In this document: piece by piece, positions 1 to 11,019 of the stretch
Numbering within the stretch: position 1 is the stretch's first letter
How the letters are laid out: every line of letters begins with the position of its first letter
NCBI GenBank assembly: GCA_022495995.1
Contig: JAFEMH010002500.1
Coordinates: forward strand, 62,001-126,000
From: Adenophora triphylla var. japonica
Lineage: Eukaryota > Streptophyta > Magnoliopsida > Asterales > Campanulaceae
Length of the DNA stretch: 64,000 nucleotides
Reading direction: 5' to 3'
Program-made: the position numbers and the translations under genes
The notes under the pieces: model-generated
What the model saw: the letters and a program-made list of their open reading frames with translations, nothing else
The model's database searches: none
What the model was told of the DNA's origin: nothing

Positions 1-3000
1 CCGCCCTTGAAAGCTTGGGAGTTCTTGTATTCCTCCACAGCTTCCTTGCGGACATCGTCGAGGCGGACTTCCCCTCCGCCTCCATCCTTTTGTAGGGAGC
101 GGCTCATCGGACGGCTCGTCCACCTTCTTCCCCAGAGCCTCCAGATCAGCCTTGGCAGCATCCAGCCTGGCCATGAGCTCTTTATTCCTGGGCTCCCACT
201 CGTTTTTATGCCCGCGGAGCTCATCCCGCTGACCCCTTATCCTCTCAAGGTCCTTCTCGAGCTGGGTCATCCTCTCCTGGAAGCCCTTCAAATCATTCTC
301 CTTCTGAGTGAAGGCCCTTTCCTTGTCCTCCAGCAGGGAGTTCAAGGTTCCAATTCTGGTTTGAGCCTCCTCCAGCTCCCGAAGTTTGGCCGCCAAGATG
401 GAAGTTTTGTTCTCCACCTCAGCGGTCAGAGTGTCACAGCTTTCACGCAGCCGCAACACCTTATTACTCACCTGCGGGCAGAAAGATCAAAAGTTATACA
501 GTGAAAAAAATGGTGAAGCCAAAAGATTAAGATCAAGCGAGCATCTACCTCGGTCAGAGCGAGGCCTATATCCCCCACCAGGGCAGAGGCATTCTCCTCG
601 ACAACTATGCCTTTATAGAAGTCCGGAGAGTATAGGCGGTTCGCCAGCCCGATCCCAACGGATGCATTGGCAGAGTTCCGGGCATAAATATCCACCCCGG
701 TGATGGGAGACACCTCGGACAGCCTCTTCCTGACCGCCAGAGTCTCCTCGCGAGTGGTCAAGGGGGAAACTGGATAAACAGCCGAGCAGATAGTGCCCCC
801 AACGGGGGGAGAAGAAGCTGAAGTCACAGTAGGGGCAGTCATAGTCCGAGGAGGAGCATCCCCGACCTTCTGCAGCCTTCCTTTGTCCCTGTCCCCCCGC
901 TCTCCAGCCCTCTCGTTTCTCTTCCGAGAATCCATTTGATGGCCGGAAGGAATGGTGCGGCCAGGGGGAGAGCGGGAGCCTCTAGAGCTGGAGGGAGGAG
1001 GACCCCTGGGGGGTGGAGGCAGATTCCCCGTAGTAGGGATAGTTTTGGGAAGGCTAAGGGATCCCCGTCTTTCTGCTCACAACGGGCACCGTCTTATCCT
1101 TGGTGGGGACCCCACCCATCTCATTCTGCCTCTTCGGGCAGCTTCCTTGTTGGCCTTCATGTTCTTGGCCTTCAGTTAGGCAAAGACTTAGTGGAGGAGC
1201 CATCGAAATTGTATTCTTCTGGATCTACTCGGGAGGGAAAGAGAAAAGGTGAGAATGCAGTCCAAAAAATCAAAGATAAAGATAAATCGGCAACGGTTAT
1301 ATGAAAACAGCTAGAGACCGATAAGTTCGGGAGGATCGCACTCAGCGCTCAGCATGCAGGTCTTACAATCCGCCTCAAATTGGTAGTGCTCGTGCACCCT
1401 CCAATCGTGGTCACGAGGCAACGACTCTATTGCTACTCTGGGGGCATGTGGGGCGCCCTCCCTGCGAGGAGCCACCCCCGAGTAGATCAATAAGGGCTCA
1501 TCCACTACAATTGTGCCTACATCATAAACGGGCTCCTCCCCGCTATCCAAGTAAAGGGCCAGATGCCTCTCTGGCGGTGCGCATAGCATAGAGCGGAGGA
1601 CGGGTCCGGATAATCGCTAGCGGACACCTTCATCGGGATCGACTCGAGGCTTGGAAAAGGGCCATCCAAACCTAGACTCAATGACCAGGATATCCTTCAG
1701 TTCCATTGGTCAAACTTGTTCGAAGGGGAGAGAAGGTCTTGGTAGAGAAATTCCTAGCCTTCAAACCAATGCCGCGGAGAATTTGGTTCGATAGTAAGCG
1801 TAGAGCCCGGCCAGGGTGGGTTCATAGCCCATGAATCTGCAAACAGCTATGAAAGAAACAATGGCCCTGATGGCATTGGGAGTCAGGTTCATGGGGAGGC
1901 AGCGGTTGAACTCCAGGAAGTCATAGTAGAAAGGATCCAAGGGCAGCCTCAGGCCATTCTCAAATTGAGGTTCATGGGGAGGCAGCGGTTGAACTCCAGG
2001 AAGTCATAGTAGAAAGGATCCAAGGGCAGCCTCAGGCCATTCTCAAATTGAGCACCATAGAAAACTAAGGCCCTATTATCCTCGCGGACATCGCCATCAG
2101 TCTCTGCCTCAACTTATCCTTCCCCTTTATCGGAACGTGTCCTAAGGTGCGGACACGGTAGGCGTTGCGGTCCACGTTATAAACCTCATAAATATCCTCC
2201 TCCCAGTTGAGGATAGCCACTTCCTTGGCTTTCTTACTGCGGCCATGGCCAGGGTTCGCCTCAACAGCTGGCCGTTTGCCTTTATTGCGGGCAGGGGCCT
2301 CAGCTACCTCCTCCTCGGAATCAGGGTCAGAAAAGGCATCCACGATGTTCGTGGTCTCAGCGGCCTTCTTAGAGGTCCCCGCAGCCCTCCTTAGTTCGAC
2401 CTCGCGGTCATCCTCCTCGGTCTCCGTGCTCGTCGAGCCAAAGAGACCAGTGGCATCACCGCGGGCAGAGGTCACTTCATCCTCATCCTCCCCGCCTACA
2501 GTAGTCTCAAAATTTAGAGGCTCCAGCTCCTCACTACTACTTAGTTCAATGGGTTCAGCACCAGGGGCCGCGGGCACCACGTTGGGAAGTACAGTCCTCA
2601 GGGGCAGGACATCCAAGGGGTCATTCAGGTCTGTGCCCGGTGCCCGCGCAGCATTGGTTTGTTCAGGGTCCATTAGCTCACACTTCTCCCAATCAGTTAT
2701 CTGTTCGGGGACACGGATCGCTCTCCTCACAAGTTCAACGGCGTTCAGAGCCTGATCTCTCTCGCGGGGAAACCTGCACAAAACCCCCATTACAAAATTT
2801 CTTAGCCTTCGGTGATCCCCAAAGACCGCACATTACGATTGTAGATGTACTTCTTCTTGGCCTCCCACAACCGGGGTGGGACAAAAGGCCCCCAATCATC
2901 TCTCTCACAGAAAAACAGGAAACACCTAAGGGGTAGCCTTATCCACCCCAATCCTACCTTCCTAAAGATACCACCAGTCCGTTTACAGACGGCAAAGATA

Positions 3001-3062
3001 TCAGGGGTGGATCCATCTCCTAGTTCTACGGGACGGCGGGGTCCAAATTCTCGAGTGGTCAT
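1..3062 (-). CDS. Antisense multi-exon accessory gene of Gypsy element D (gypsy-type 'transposase' domain-like, coiled-coil C-terminus), partial
   Basis: Seen: minus-strand coding pieces run from an ATG near 3062 towards position 1. They are 3062-2802 (aromatic-rich, motif GWIRLPLRCFLFF), 2790-2065 (acidic, Ser/Glu-rich linker with KKAKEVAILNWEEDIYEVY), 2052-1740 (FYYDFLEFNRCLPMNLTPN, hydrophobic), 1589-1311, a Pro-rich linker running into 935-549, and 471-1. An intron fits 472-548 (donor GAG/GTAGAT, acceptor CCCGCAG). The 471-1 part is a long charged heptad-type coiled coil (RELEEAQTRIGTLNSLLEDK and on). Known: this mix of a hydrophobic N-terminal domain, low-complexity linker and coiled coil is typical of plant 'putative gypsy-type transposon' proteins, and Tat-clade elements often carry an extra ORF in antisense near the 3' LTR. 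Inference: this is that antisense ORF. Exon borders outside 472-548 are uncertain, and an 83-bp duplication at 1887-2052 breaks the frame. The gene continues beyond the window. Confidence 0.6.
1887..2052. repeat. 83-bp perfect tandem duplication in the D antisense gene
   Basis: Positions 1887-1969 and 1970-2052 read as identical 83-bp units, starting gttcatggggaggcagcgg. Since 83 is not a multiple of three, the duplication shifts the minus-strand reading frame in the FYYDFLEFN segment. It is probably a recent slippage or repair duplication. Confidence 0.93.
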
Positions 3063-3256
3063 TATGCAAAACCCAGAAAGGGAAAAGAAAAATAGAAGGA
3101 GATGAAGAAGAGAAAGCACCCAATGTTACTTACGAAAAGAAAGCTTGAGGGTAGATTCGGAGAACGGTTGCACAAGAATTCGCAGCAAGAAGTTTCTCTC
3201 TCTAGAGCTCTTTGAATATTTGGAAACGGTAAAAGTGTTTGGGGTTTAAGGGTTTG

Positions 3257-3300
3257 GTATTTATAAGGCCTACCTATACGGGTTAACCCGTTAACCCGTA
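3257..3300 (-). promoter_or_regulatory. Putative promoter of the D antisense gene
   Basis: On the minus strand a TATA box (CCTTATAAATACC, about 3257-3269) lies ~200 bp upstream of the proposed ATG at 3062. Directly upstream of it is the palindrome ACGGGTTAACCCGT (3278-3291) followed by a further half-copy. The arrangement suits a separate antisense promoter inside element D. No transcript evidence is available. Confidence 0.45.
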
Positions 3301-3662
3301 TTAATTAGCCCACAAATCCAACCTCGGACCCTGAACCGTCTCCAAACGTTTGAAAATTCGAAAATTAAATACCTTTTGCATTTATTACCCCCCTTGGATG
3401 GCTGACACGTACCCCTGACGTACCACTAACCCGTCTTTTCATCTGCCAAGGGGCCCACCTGTTAACCGGGAGGCACGCCATGCAAGGGACCACGTGTCAC
3501 TCACTGGTGCCTCCCGAACGTTCCCTTTGGTCCATGGGGCCAAGCAACAAACAAGGAAAAACGCCCAACACCGGTGCTCGCTCGAGGAAGCAATTGGAGC
3601 ACCGAGCTTCTAGTAGCTCCTCACTCGGACCATAAATAATCACACTTGGAGCTAGGGGCCAT
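3301..3662 (+). other. 3' untranslated end and polypurine tract of Gypsy element D
   Basis: No coding sequence was recognised here. The last bases before the LTR, 3647-3662 (ggagctaggggccat), form a purine-rich tract directly abutting the TGATGA LTR start. That makes this the 3' end of a plus-strand element and the following LTR a 3' LTR. Confidence 0.6.
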
Positions 3663-4495
3663 TGATGAGCCCGGATCTAATGGACCGGGCCCGCGCTCGG
3701 TCTAGCCCAAGGAACCAGCTGACGTGGCAGGTTCCTAGACCGCGGAGGGAAGACCGCGGACAAATAGGCCCTTGTGGTCAAGACCGTGTCCTCTCGCATC
3801 ATCCTCTTCGAGGACCATTGGGACCACCTCATTGGATCTGTGCCCGCATGAGTCATGTCCGCATCAACCGTGCTCGCGTCATATATCGTTGACCGCGGGC
3901 ACAACGTTGACCGCGGGCACATGCTGCTTCCCGGTTAATGTCAAGCCTTACTGAGCAAGTTAGCTTACCGGCTCGACAGCCACTGCCGGCTCCCCATCAC
4001 GCATTCAATGCGGCTCGGTCCGCGCCTACTATTCCATTTAATGCAATAAGCCGGCTACACGGCTCATGTCCCTTTCAGCCATGTCCCCGGGATAGCCAAT
4101 GTTCCCTCCCTGACAGACCAATTAGGCTGCGGACACGTGTAGCCGGTCAAATACCAAAGTGCCCCTGTGGCTGATCTCATTGCTTACCTCAACAAGCACC
4201 ATGGCATTGCCTATAAATAGAAGGCCTTTACCCCCTTGGGCAAGGTAAGTTCCATATACAATTGAGTAAGCTCTTTTACTCTCTAAACCTAAACACACAC
4301 ACACTCCAAAGGCATTCAAAGCCTTATTACTCAGTATTCTTACTCTCACACCCGAGGGCCTGAGTTGGAGTAACATCCAACTTTGACCTTAACGGTGCTT
4401 GTTTGTGTTGTGATCTAGGTACACAAAACCACCAAATATATCCTAGCCAGATATCCTTGAACCGCTCCTGACCCCGAAAAGCTGTGGCGTCATCA
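3663..4495 (+). mobile_element. 3' LTR of Gypsy element D (833 bp)
   Basis: The LTR starts TGATGAGCCC and ends GGCGTCATCA, so TGATGA/TCATCA form short terminal inverted repeats with TG...CA ends. A TATA box (CCTATAAATAGAAGG) lies at about 4210-4224. Four copies of GACCGCGG lie upstream at 3738, 3752, 3891 and 3909. The next five bases (CCCTC, 4496-4500) should be one copy of the target-site duplication; the other lies left of the window. Downstream sequence is the interior of a Stowaway MITE terminal repeat, so D inserted into that MITE. Confidence 0.75.
4210..4224 (+). promoter_or_regulatory. TATA box of the D LTR
   Basis: CCTATAAATAGAAGG is a strong plant TATA consensus inside the LTR. Transcription would start about 30 bp downstream, near 4245, making roughly 4245-4495 the R-U5 part. 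Confidence 0.6.
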
Positions 4496-4783
4496 CCCTC
4501 CGTCCCACGTTAGTTGAGACTAACTTTTTGGGCACACCAATTAAGGAAAAGTAAGTGAGAGAAAAAGTGAAAGAAAATGTTGTGAGTATGAAGAATTAAA
4601 TAGGAGAGAGAATGAGTGGGAGGAATAGTTAGGAGAGAGAATGTTGTGAGTGTAAAAGTGAAATAGGAGAGAGAATGAGTGGGGTAAATAGTGAAGATTC
4701 CTTTGCCATTTTGGGCAGTCTCAACTAACGTGGGACGGCCCAAAAGGGAAAGAAGTCTCAACTAACGTGGGACGGAGGGAGTA
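4496..4783. mobile_element. Stowaway-like MITE 1, left end cut by element D
   Basis: Left arm CCCTCCGTCCCACGTTAGTT (from 4496) is the reverse complement of the right arm ending GGGACGGAGGGAGTA (4783). The interior is GA-rich (agagagaatgagtgggagg...) and matches MITE 2 at 16356-16611 in reverse. The leading TACT expected of a Stowaway end is missing on the left because element D inserted there. On the right the element ends at TA within the Copia-1 LTR sequence tatgttatcaatg, as the uninterrupted 3' LTR shows. Confidence 0.85.
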
Positions 4784-4908
4784 TATATTATCAATGTGAA
4801 TAATAAAATTATTTTTTGCCCACTTCTATATGTATATGGTATCAGTATTTAGATCCAACCTTCCCACCCTACAAAATCTTTTCCACCGCCTCCCACCATG
4901 GTTGCTAA

Positions 4909-6606
4909 TATTAGGAATGTAATATTATCATAATATTATATTCTATATCATCAAGTATTTTGTATTAGAATAGGACTCTAAATATTCTAATGTATTTAGA
5001 ATAGATAACTCAATCTTTTTAATGTATTTATAATATGTAAATCAATCTTTGTATTAGAATAGAATTTTAACTCTTTGTAAACCCTATAAATATGTACCTC
5101 TAGTAACATAATAAAATTGAGTCTTTCATATTATTCCTTTCTACCTTGTATGATTGACTTCGTTTCTTTCTCCTTTATTCTAATATGATATCAGAGCAAT
5201 AAGATCCATATACTTCTCCGCCAAACCCTCTAGCGGCAAAACCCTAAACCCGCCCCACCATCAAAACCCCACCCCCTCACCCCACAGCTTCCGCCACCCA
5301 CCATCAAAATTCTCTCATTTTCCTTCAACATCCTCGACTCAACCACCCATAGCCGAAATCCCTTTATACATCACCACCAAAACTCCCCACCATACCGCCA
5401 CACCATCAAAATCATCACTACCCTCAGCTCAAACCTCTCCAAAGCCGAAACCTTAAGCCGCAACACCGCCACACCACCTTCTCCCTTTCCTCCTTCGGAC
5501 CACCACCCTCGGCAAAATCCTAAAGCCGAAACCCTCTCACCATCTCTTACAAAACCCTCTGCTCAAATCTCTCAACAGCCGAAACCCCCTCCACCTCATA
5601 CACCACCGCCCCACCATCAAAACCACTACCTCACTACACCAAAAACCCACTATCGACTCAAACCTCTCTACAAGCCGAATCCCTAACTCTTTTTTTTCGT
5701 CCAACATAAAAACTCCACTCCTAAACCTCGAAACAACCCTACTGCCTGCCGCCCCACCCCCCCTCACCACCTTTGCTTTCGTCAATAATCAACAAAACCC
5801 TTTACCCCCTAAACCTTGGCAAAACCCTACTGCCAAACCTTTTCAAAACACAATCGGCAAAACCCATCAGCCGAAACCTTTTCTCCTCAGCCCTAAGTCG
5901 TCCCACCCTACTTGCAGTTTGCTGTACAACCCTACAAACACCGCCCCACCCATACACCTCCTCTTATTTCTACCCTTCCTTCTTCCGCCACCAAAACCAT
6001 AAACTACACTACCCTCAGCAAACCCTAAACCGCCGAAGTACCCACCCTCGGCAAACCCTAAACCGCCGCACTACACCGCCCTCGGTCGCCGCACTACACC
6101 ACCCTCGACAAACCCTAAACCGCCGAACTATCCCACCCTCGGCAAACCCTAAACCGTCCCCACCCTCGGCAAACCCTAAAAACTGTCGAAACCACTCTCC
6201 ACAAACCCACTTTCTCCAACATGTGCAAGACCACATCACATCAGAAACCACACACATCCGGGAACACACTCGTCTCCACCTGCTCCATCAAACCCGGTTC
6301 ATCTCATCACTCTTCAAGATTGGACTTATCCAAGGATCATCCATCTTGCGGGGGCATATTAGGAATATAATATTGTCATAATATTATATTCTATATTATC
6401 AAGTATATATTGTTTGTATTAGAATAGGACTCTAAATATTCTAATGTATTTAGAATAGGTAACTCAATCTTTGTATTAGAATAGGATTCTAACTCTTTGT
6501 AAACCCTATAAATATGTACCTCAAGTAATATAATAAAATTGAGTCATTCATATTATTCTCTCTACCTTGTCTGATTGACTTCGTCTCTATCTCCTTTATT
6601 CTAATA
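4909..6606 (+). mobile_element. Small non-autonomous LTR element (TRIM/LARD-like) inside Copia-1
   Basis: Two similar LTRs at 4909-5185 (277 bp) and 6357-6606 (250 bp) both start TATTAGGAAT and end TTCTAATA. A tRNA-Met-type primer site (TATCAGAGCAATAAGATCC) starts at 5189, right after the first LTR, and a polypurine tract (cttgcgggggca) precedes the second. Flanking target duplications are GCTAA (4904-4908) and GCCAA (6607-6611), differing by one base. The interior (5190-6356) is C/A-rich with no recognisable gag or pol, so the element must be mobilised in trans. Each LTR contains ccctataaatatgtacct, a plausible TATA box. Confidence 0.85.
5215..6185. repeat. Telobox-containing degenerate repeats in the small LTR element
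   Basis: The plant telomere-type motif AAACCCTAA or close variants recurs through this interior, most regularly at 6017-6180, where units of about 35-40 bp read ccctcggcaaaccctaaaccgccg. Open frames here (for example 5773-6381) are low-complexity by-products of the repeat. Confidence 0.7.
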
Positions 6607-6611
6607 GCCAA

Positions 6612-7550
6612 TACCTCTACCACCCTTACTAATCCGGCCGACTCTACCAACCTATCCCAATGCAAACCCATCACTCCTCTAACCTACCTCACCTAGGCAT
6701 CCCAAGTCACCTCTTTCCTATTTGGCCTTAACCTTCTAAAATACGTTGACGACACTCATCCTCAACCGGCCGCCACTACCAAGGTAAACAATGCCGACAC
6801 ATCACATCCTACCCATGTCACATGGATCGCCAGTACCATCTCAATCTCGGTTCCCTCATAAGAACCCTAGATCCCAATGTGGCACCCCTAGTCATCCAAG
6901 AAAAAACCTCCTAAGAGGCTTGGACCATTCTCAAAACAACCTTTGCTAACCCATCCCGTGGCCACATCCTACAAGTCAAGGATACCCTTTACTCTTTTAC
7001 CAAAAACACCCAATCCATCTCCAACTACATGCACGCCATTAAATCGTGCACCAAAAAACTTGCCATCTTGGGCAAACCCATGGATCCCAAGGACATAATT
7101 TGTAAGGTCCTCAAAGGGTCTTGATTACGATTCTTACAAACCCGTCGTTGACTCGATTCGAGCTCGCGACGCACCCATTTCCTTTGAGGCCTTACATGAA
7201 AAGCTTATCCACCATGAGTTAACCCTATAACAAATGACCCCACCCACTGCATTCCCTGCTTTCGCTCACCCTGCTCAAGCTCGTAACAATAACTTCGTAC
7301 CAACCCATTCCAATCTGGTGTGATCACACCACCGATCACACCAGCCAACCCTAATAATCCCAACTCATCACCCTTCAAAGGTAAATGCAGTACTGTCATC
7401 TTGTGGGCCATGTTATTGCCAAATGCCGCCAATTCAAACGTGACTACCCTGTTGTTACCTTCCCACCCCCACCCACCTACTCACGCCCACCTCGCACCCC
7501 CACTCCACAAGACCATACAACCTTTATCCCTATCTCCTCACCCCCGAAAT
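6612..7550 (+). pseudogene. Copia-1 gag remnant
   Basis: Translated pieces show a Copia-type gag: a segment with LGKPMDPKDI near 7065-7100 and earlier RGHILQVKDTLYSFTKN, typical of the UBN2/gag region. It is broken by a stop around 7120 and several frame changes. The CCHC zinc knuckle is visible as CHLVGHVIAKC near 7390-7430, with a one-base frame break just before it, so the motif is split between frames. Gag would form the particle and bind element RNA. This copy cannot encode a full protein. Confidence 0.7.
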
Positions 7551-8640
7551 CCTGGCTTTTTGACAACATAGCCACTCACCATCTCACTAACCTTTCCAAC
7601 CTAGCCATTCACCACCCCTATGACGGTAGTGATGATGTGATCATAGTTGATGGTTCGTCTCTCCCAATTGAAAATATAGGTTCATTTACTCTCTCTACTT
7701 CATCTTCGAATCTCCATTTCAATAATGTTTTACATGTTCCCTTTATTTTTCAAAACATATTATTTGTCTTTCAATTCTGTAAAGAAAATCATGCCACTGT
7801 TATTTTCTCACACTCTTCCTTTATTATTAAGGCCATCACGACAAATCGCATCCTTCTCCATGTAAAACATGAGCATGGAGTCTACTTGTGGCATCCCTCC
7901 TCCGTTCATGCTTCCCTTCGCAGCTCCTCCTCCACTTACTCATGGCATCATAGACTCGGACACCACTTTTTCCCTATTTTATCCTCATTAAGTAGACAAT
8001 TTTCTTTAAACATTTCATCAAGTTTTTCTTCTTGTAATTCATGCAACATTAATAAAAGCCACAAGTTACCCTTTTCCACTTCCTCTTTCACTCACGTCAG
8101 CTGCTCCGCTTGAAATTATATTTTTTGATGTGTGTACCTCTCCTGTTTATTCTCATGATAACTTTAAGTACTATGTTATTTTCGTTGATCACTTTAATAA
8201 ATATATTTGGCTTTACCCTCTCAACAATAAATCCGACAATTTCTCTACATTTACACGCTTCAAAACACTTGTTGAAAAGTTCTTCAATCGCCCATTCTTA
8301 CAACTTTTTTTCTGATAATGGGGGTGAATACCTCAAGCTCACACCCTCCCTACTACAACAAGGTATCTCCCACCTCACTTCTCCTCCACATACCCTGGAA
8401 CATAATAGGTACGCTGAACGTCCTCACCGCCACATAGTGGAAACATGCCTCACCCTCCTTCTCACGCCAATCTCCTTCTCACCTACCGACCTTATGCCTT
8501 CATCACGGCTACCTGCCTCATAAATCGCATGCCCACTCCATCCCTTAACCATGCCTTTCCATATCTTAGGCTATTTAATTCCCCTCCAAATTATACCAAA
8601 CTTCGCTGCTTTGGCTACCTCTGCTACCCATAGCTAAGAC
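7551..8640 (+). pseudogene. Copia-1 protease and integrase remnant
   Basis: A protease-like stretch starts near 7555, but the catalytic D-S-G is changed (DNIATHHLTN where Copia elements have DSGATHHL). A GAG-pre-integrase segment follows (WHHRLGHHF near 7945). Integrase pieces lie in shifting frames: DHFNKYIWLYPL near 8190, DNGGEYLKLTPS near 8315 and CLINRMPTPS near 8520. The frame switches at about 8110 and 8300. Order and motifs fit the Copia pol; the copy is inactive. Confidence 0.75.
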
Positions 8641-10797
8641 CCTACACCCCTCACAAACTTGCCCTAAATTCATCCAATGCATATTTGTTGGCTACTCTCC
8701 CACCCAAAGTACATACTATTGCCTTGACCCTACCACCAATCGTGTCTACACATCCCGTCATTTGAAGTTTGTGGAATCTGATTTTCCTTATCCCTCTCTG
8801 ACCAAAACTACACCCTCACCACTGCAACTAACTCCCTCCAATGGTGCCATATCTCTATCCCAATTATCTCTTCCACGATAAAACCTCAATCCCCTCCTTC
8901 ACCCACACCACGTGTACAATCCAACCCTCTACCAGCCGCCACACCAACCTCAGAACCTCCCTCAGAACCCCCTACTCCTTCCCCAGCCTCCACCTCTCAC
9001 TCACCCACTGAACCCACTGATGTGATCACATCAACAATCACACCAGCCAACCCACCTGCTACTGCTGCCTCTTATGTCATCCCACTAACACCCACACCAG
9101 CCAATCCAACCAAACCTCTTCCTACCAGAACCATAAGATCTCATCTCTCCAACAACATTGTGAAGCTTAACCCTAAACCTCTCCAGAATCCCTTCTCCCA
9201 CCAGTCTGCCCTCCACCACAAAACAAGTCCTCTCCATCCCTCATTGACATACTACCATGCTTGATGAGTATCAAACCCTTACCCGTTACAAAACATGGTC
9301 CCTAGTTCCATCTTTTGAGGCTCAAAATATTGTTGCGTGTAACTGGGTCTTTCGAATCAAATACTAACCAGACAATACCATTCAGAAATACAAAGCTCGC
9401 CTTATTGCCATAGGCTTACACCAACGACCCGGGGTTGATTACTCAGAAACCTTCAATTCAGTTGTCAAACCTAAAACCATCCGCCTTCTTCTCTCTCTTG
9501 CCACTAGCCAAAATTGGCATCTTAGACAACTTGACATCAACAATGCCTTCCTCCGGCACCCTCAACGAAACTTCCTACGTATCACAACCACCAGGTTTTA
9601 TTCACTCCACCAATCTCATATTCGTCTTCCGTCTTGCCAAAACCAACTATGGCCTAAAGCAAGCACCCTGAGCTTGGTTTACAGAGCTCAAAACCTATCT
9701 CATTTCCTACGGTTTCCACTCTTTATTTGTTGATCCCTCTATCTTCATTCTCTAACCTCACCTCCTCACTCTATCTCTTGGTTTAAGTTGATGAAATTAT
9801 TATCACCGGACATGCTACTACCACCCTCACTTCAATTATTGTCAATCTAGTTGCCCGCTTCTCGCTCAAGGATCTTGGCCCCCTTTCTTATTTTGTAGGT
9901 TTGGAAGTCACACCAAACAGTAGTGGTCTTCTTCTAACCCAGAAATATATTCATAATCTTCTCACTCGCCACAATATAATCTATTCAAAACCATCCCCGA
10001 CTCCCATGGCCACTTATCCCACTCTCACCATTTCCCAGCCCACTAATACATCTCCAAGTGTGATCACATCATCGGTCACCCTACCCCACCCACCGACTTC
10101 TACTACTCATAACCCCATTAACTACAGGGCCATCATAGGCAGCATGCTCTACCTGGCCATCACCAAGCCTGACATAGCCTTCTCAGTTAACAAGCTTGCT
10201 CAGCTCATACAAAATCCACAATCCCTTCATTGGACAACACTAAAATGCCTTCTCCCTTACCTACATGGCACACTTCACCTTGGTATCCAACTCTTCAAGT
10301 CCACTCCTCAGACATTTCATGCCTTTTGTGACGCTGATTGGGCTAGCAACAAATACGACTATGTTTCCACCACTAGATTCTTAGTTTACCTTGGTCGCAA
10401 TCCTATAGCCTAGTCCTACAAGAAGTAATGGTCCCTTGCTAGATCATCCACTGAATCAGAATTTAGAGCCGTTATCGATGCCACTGCTAAACTCTTATGG
10501 CTCCGTAACCTACTCACTGAGCTCGGTCTCAAACTACCAAAACCTCTTGTCGTTTTCCGACAATCTGTATGCTACCTTCTGCTCAGCGAATCCAGTCTTT
10601 TACTCACGAATAAAGCACCTCTCTCTCTCCTTCCAATTTGTTTGAGAACAAGTCCAATTAGGCAAACTTCGAGTACAACACATCTCCGGGAATGACCAGC
10701 TTGCCGATGCACTTACGAAACCTCTATCTCGAGCTCGGTTCATGTCTCTTGTCCCCAAGATTGGTCTCTACCAGAGATCGTCCATCTTGCGGGGGCG
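8641..10797 (+). pseudogene. Copia-1 reverse transcriptase and RNase H remnant
   Basis: 8641-9240 is a proline/threonine-rich linker. RT pieces follow (for example [12 protein letters not shown] near 9430, ending GLKQAP near 9670). The catalytic YVDD box near 9785 is destroyed: a stop replaces the tyrosine and the second aspartate is glutamate. RNase H pieces run 9901-10413 (HAFCDADWASNKYD near 10320) and then through frame breaks to 10760. It most resembles the same region of Copia-2 and ends at the polypurine tract before 10798. Confidence 0.75.
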
Positions 10798-11000
10798 TGT
10801 TAAGGATCACAATGATCCTCCTCAAATCTCGGCTCCATCTTAGTGTTTATCATATATTTAGTTTTCTAGTTTAACTGATTATGTATATCTTTGTTTTGTA
10901 TTTTATGATCATGCATATCTCTAGTTAAATTAGTTACAAAAAATTGTAATATATATGTTATCAATGTGAATAATAAAATAATCTTTTGTCCACTTCTATA
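10798..11000 (+). mobile_element. 3' LTR of Copia-1
   Basis: It starts TGTTAAGGATCACAATGATCC right after the polypurine tract and ends near cacttctata at 11000. Its tail is duplicated at 4784-4830. At about 200 bp this is a short LTR. The exact right end is uncertain by a few bases. Confidence 0.7.
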
Positions 11001-11019
11001 ATATTTGTCAAGATCAAAC

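Larger units (their letters stand above)
4784..11000 (+). mobile_element. Copia-1, degenerate Copia element with LTR remnants
   Basis: The 5' LTR tail (4784-4830, tatcaatgtgaataataaaat...cccacttctata) matches the 3' LTR tail (about 10950-11000). A tRNA-Met-type primer site (TGGTATCAG) starts at 4837. A decayed gag-pol follows, then a polypurine tract (cttgcgggggcg, ending 10797) and the 3' LTR. The rest of the 5' LTR lies left of MITE 1 and element D, outside the window. The element also contains the small LTR element at 4909-6606. Confidence 0.82.

Noticed and set aside
4837..5210. tRNA gene
   Set aside because: TGGTATCAG/TATCAGAGC are retrotransposon primer sites complementary to a tRNA 3' end; no cloverleaf is present.
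5773..6381. 202-codon open frame as a gene
   Set aside because: Low-complexity translation of telobox repeats that runs into the second LTR; no domain, start context or promoter.
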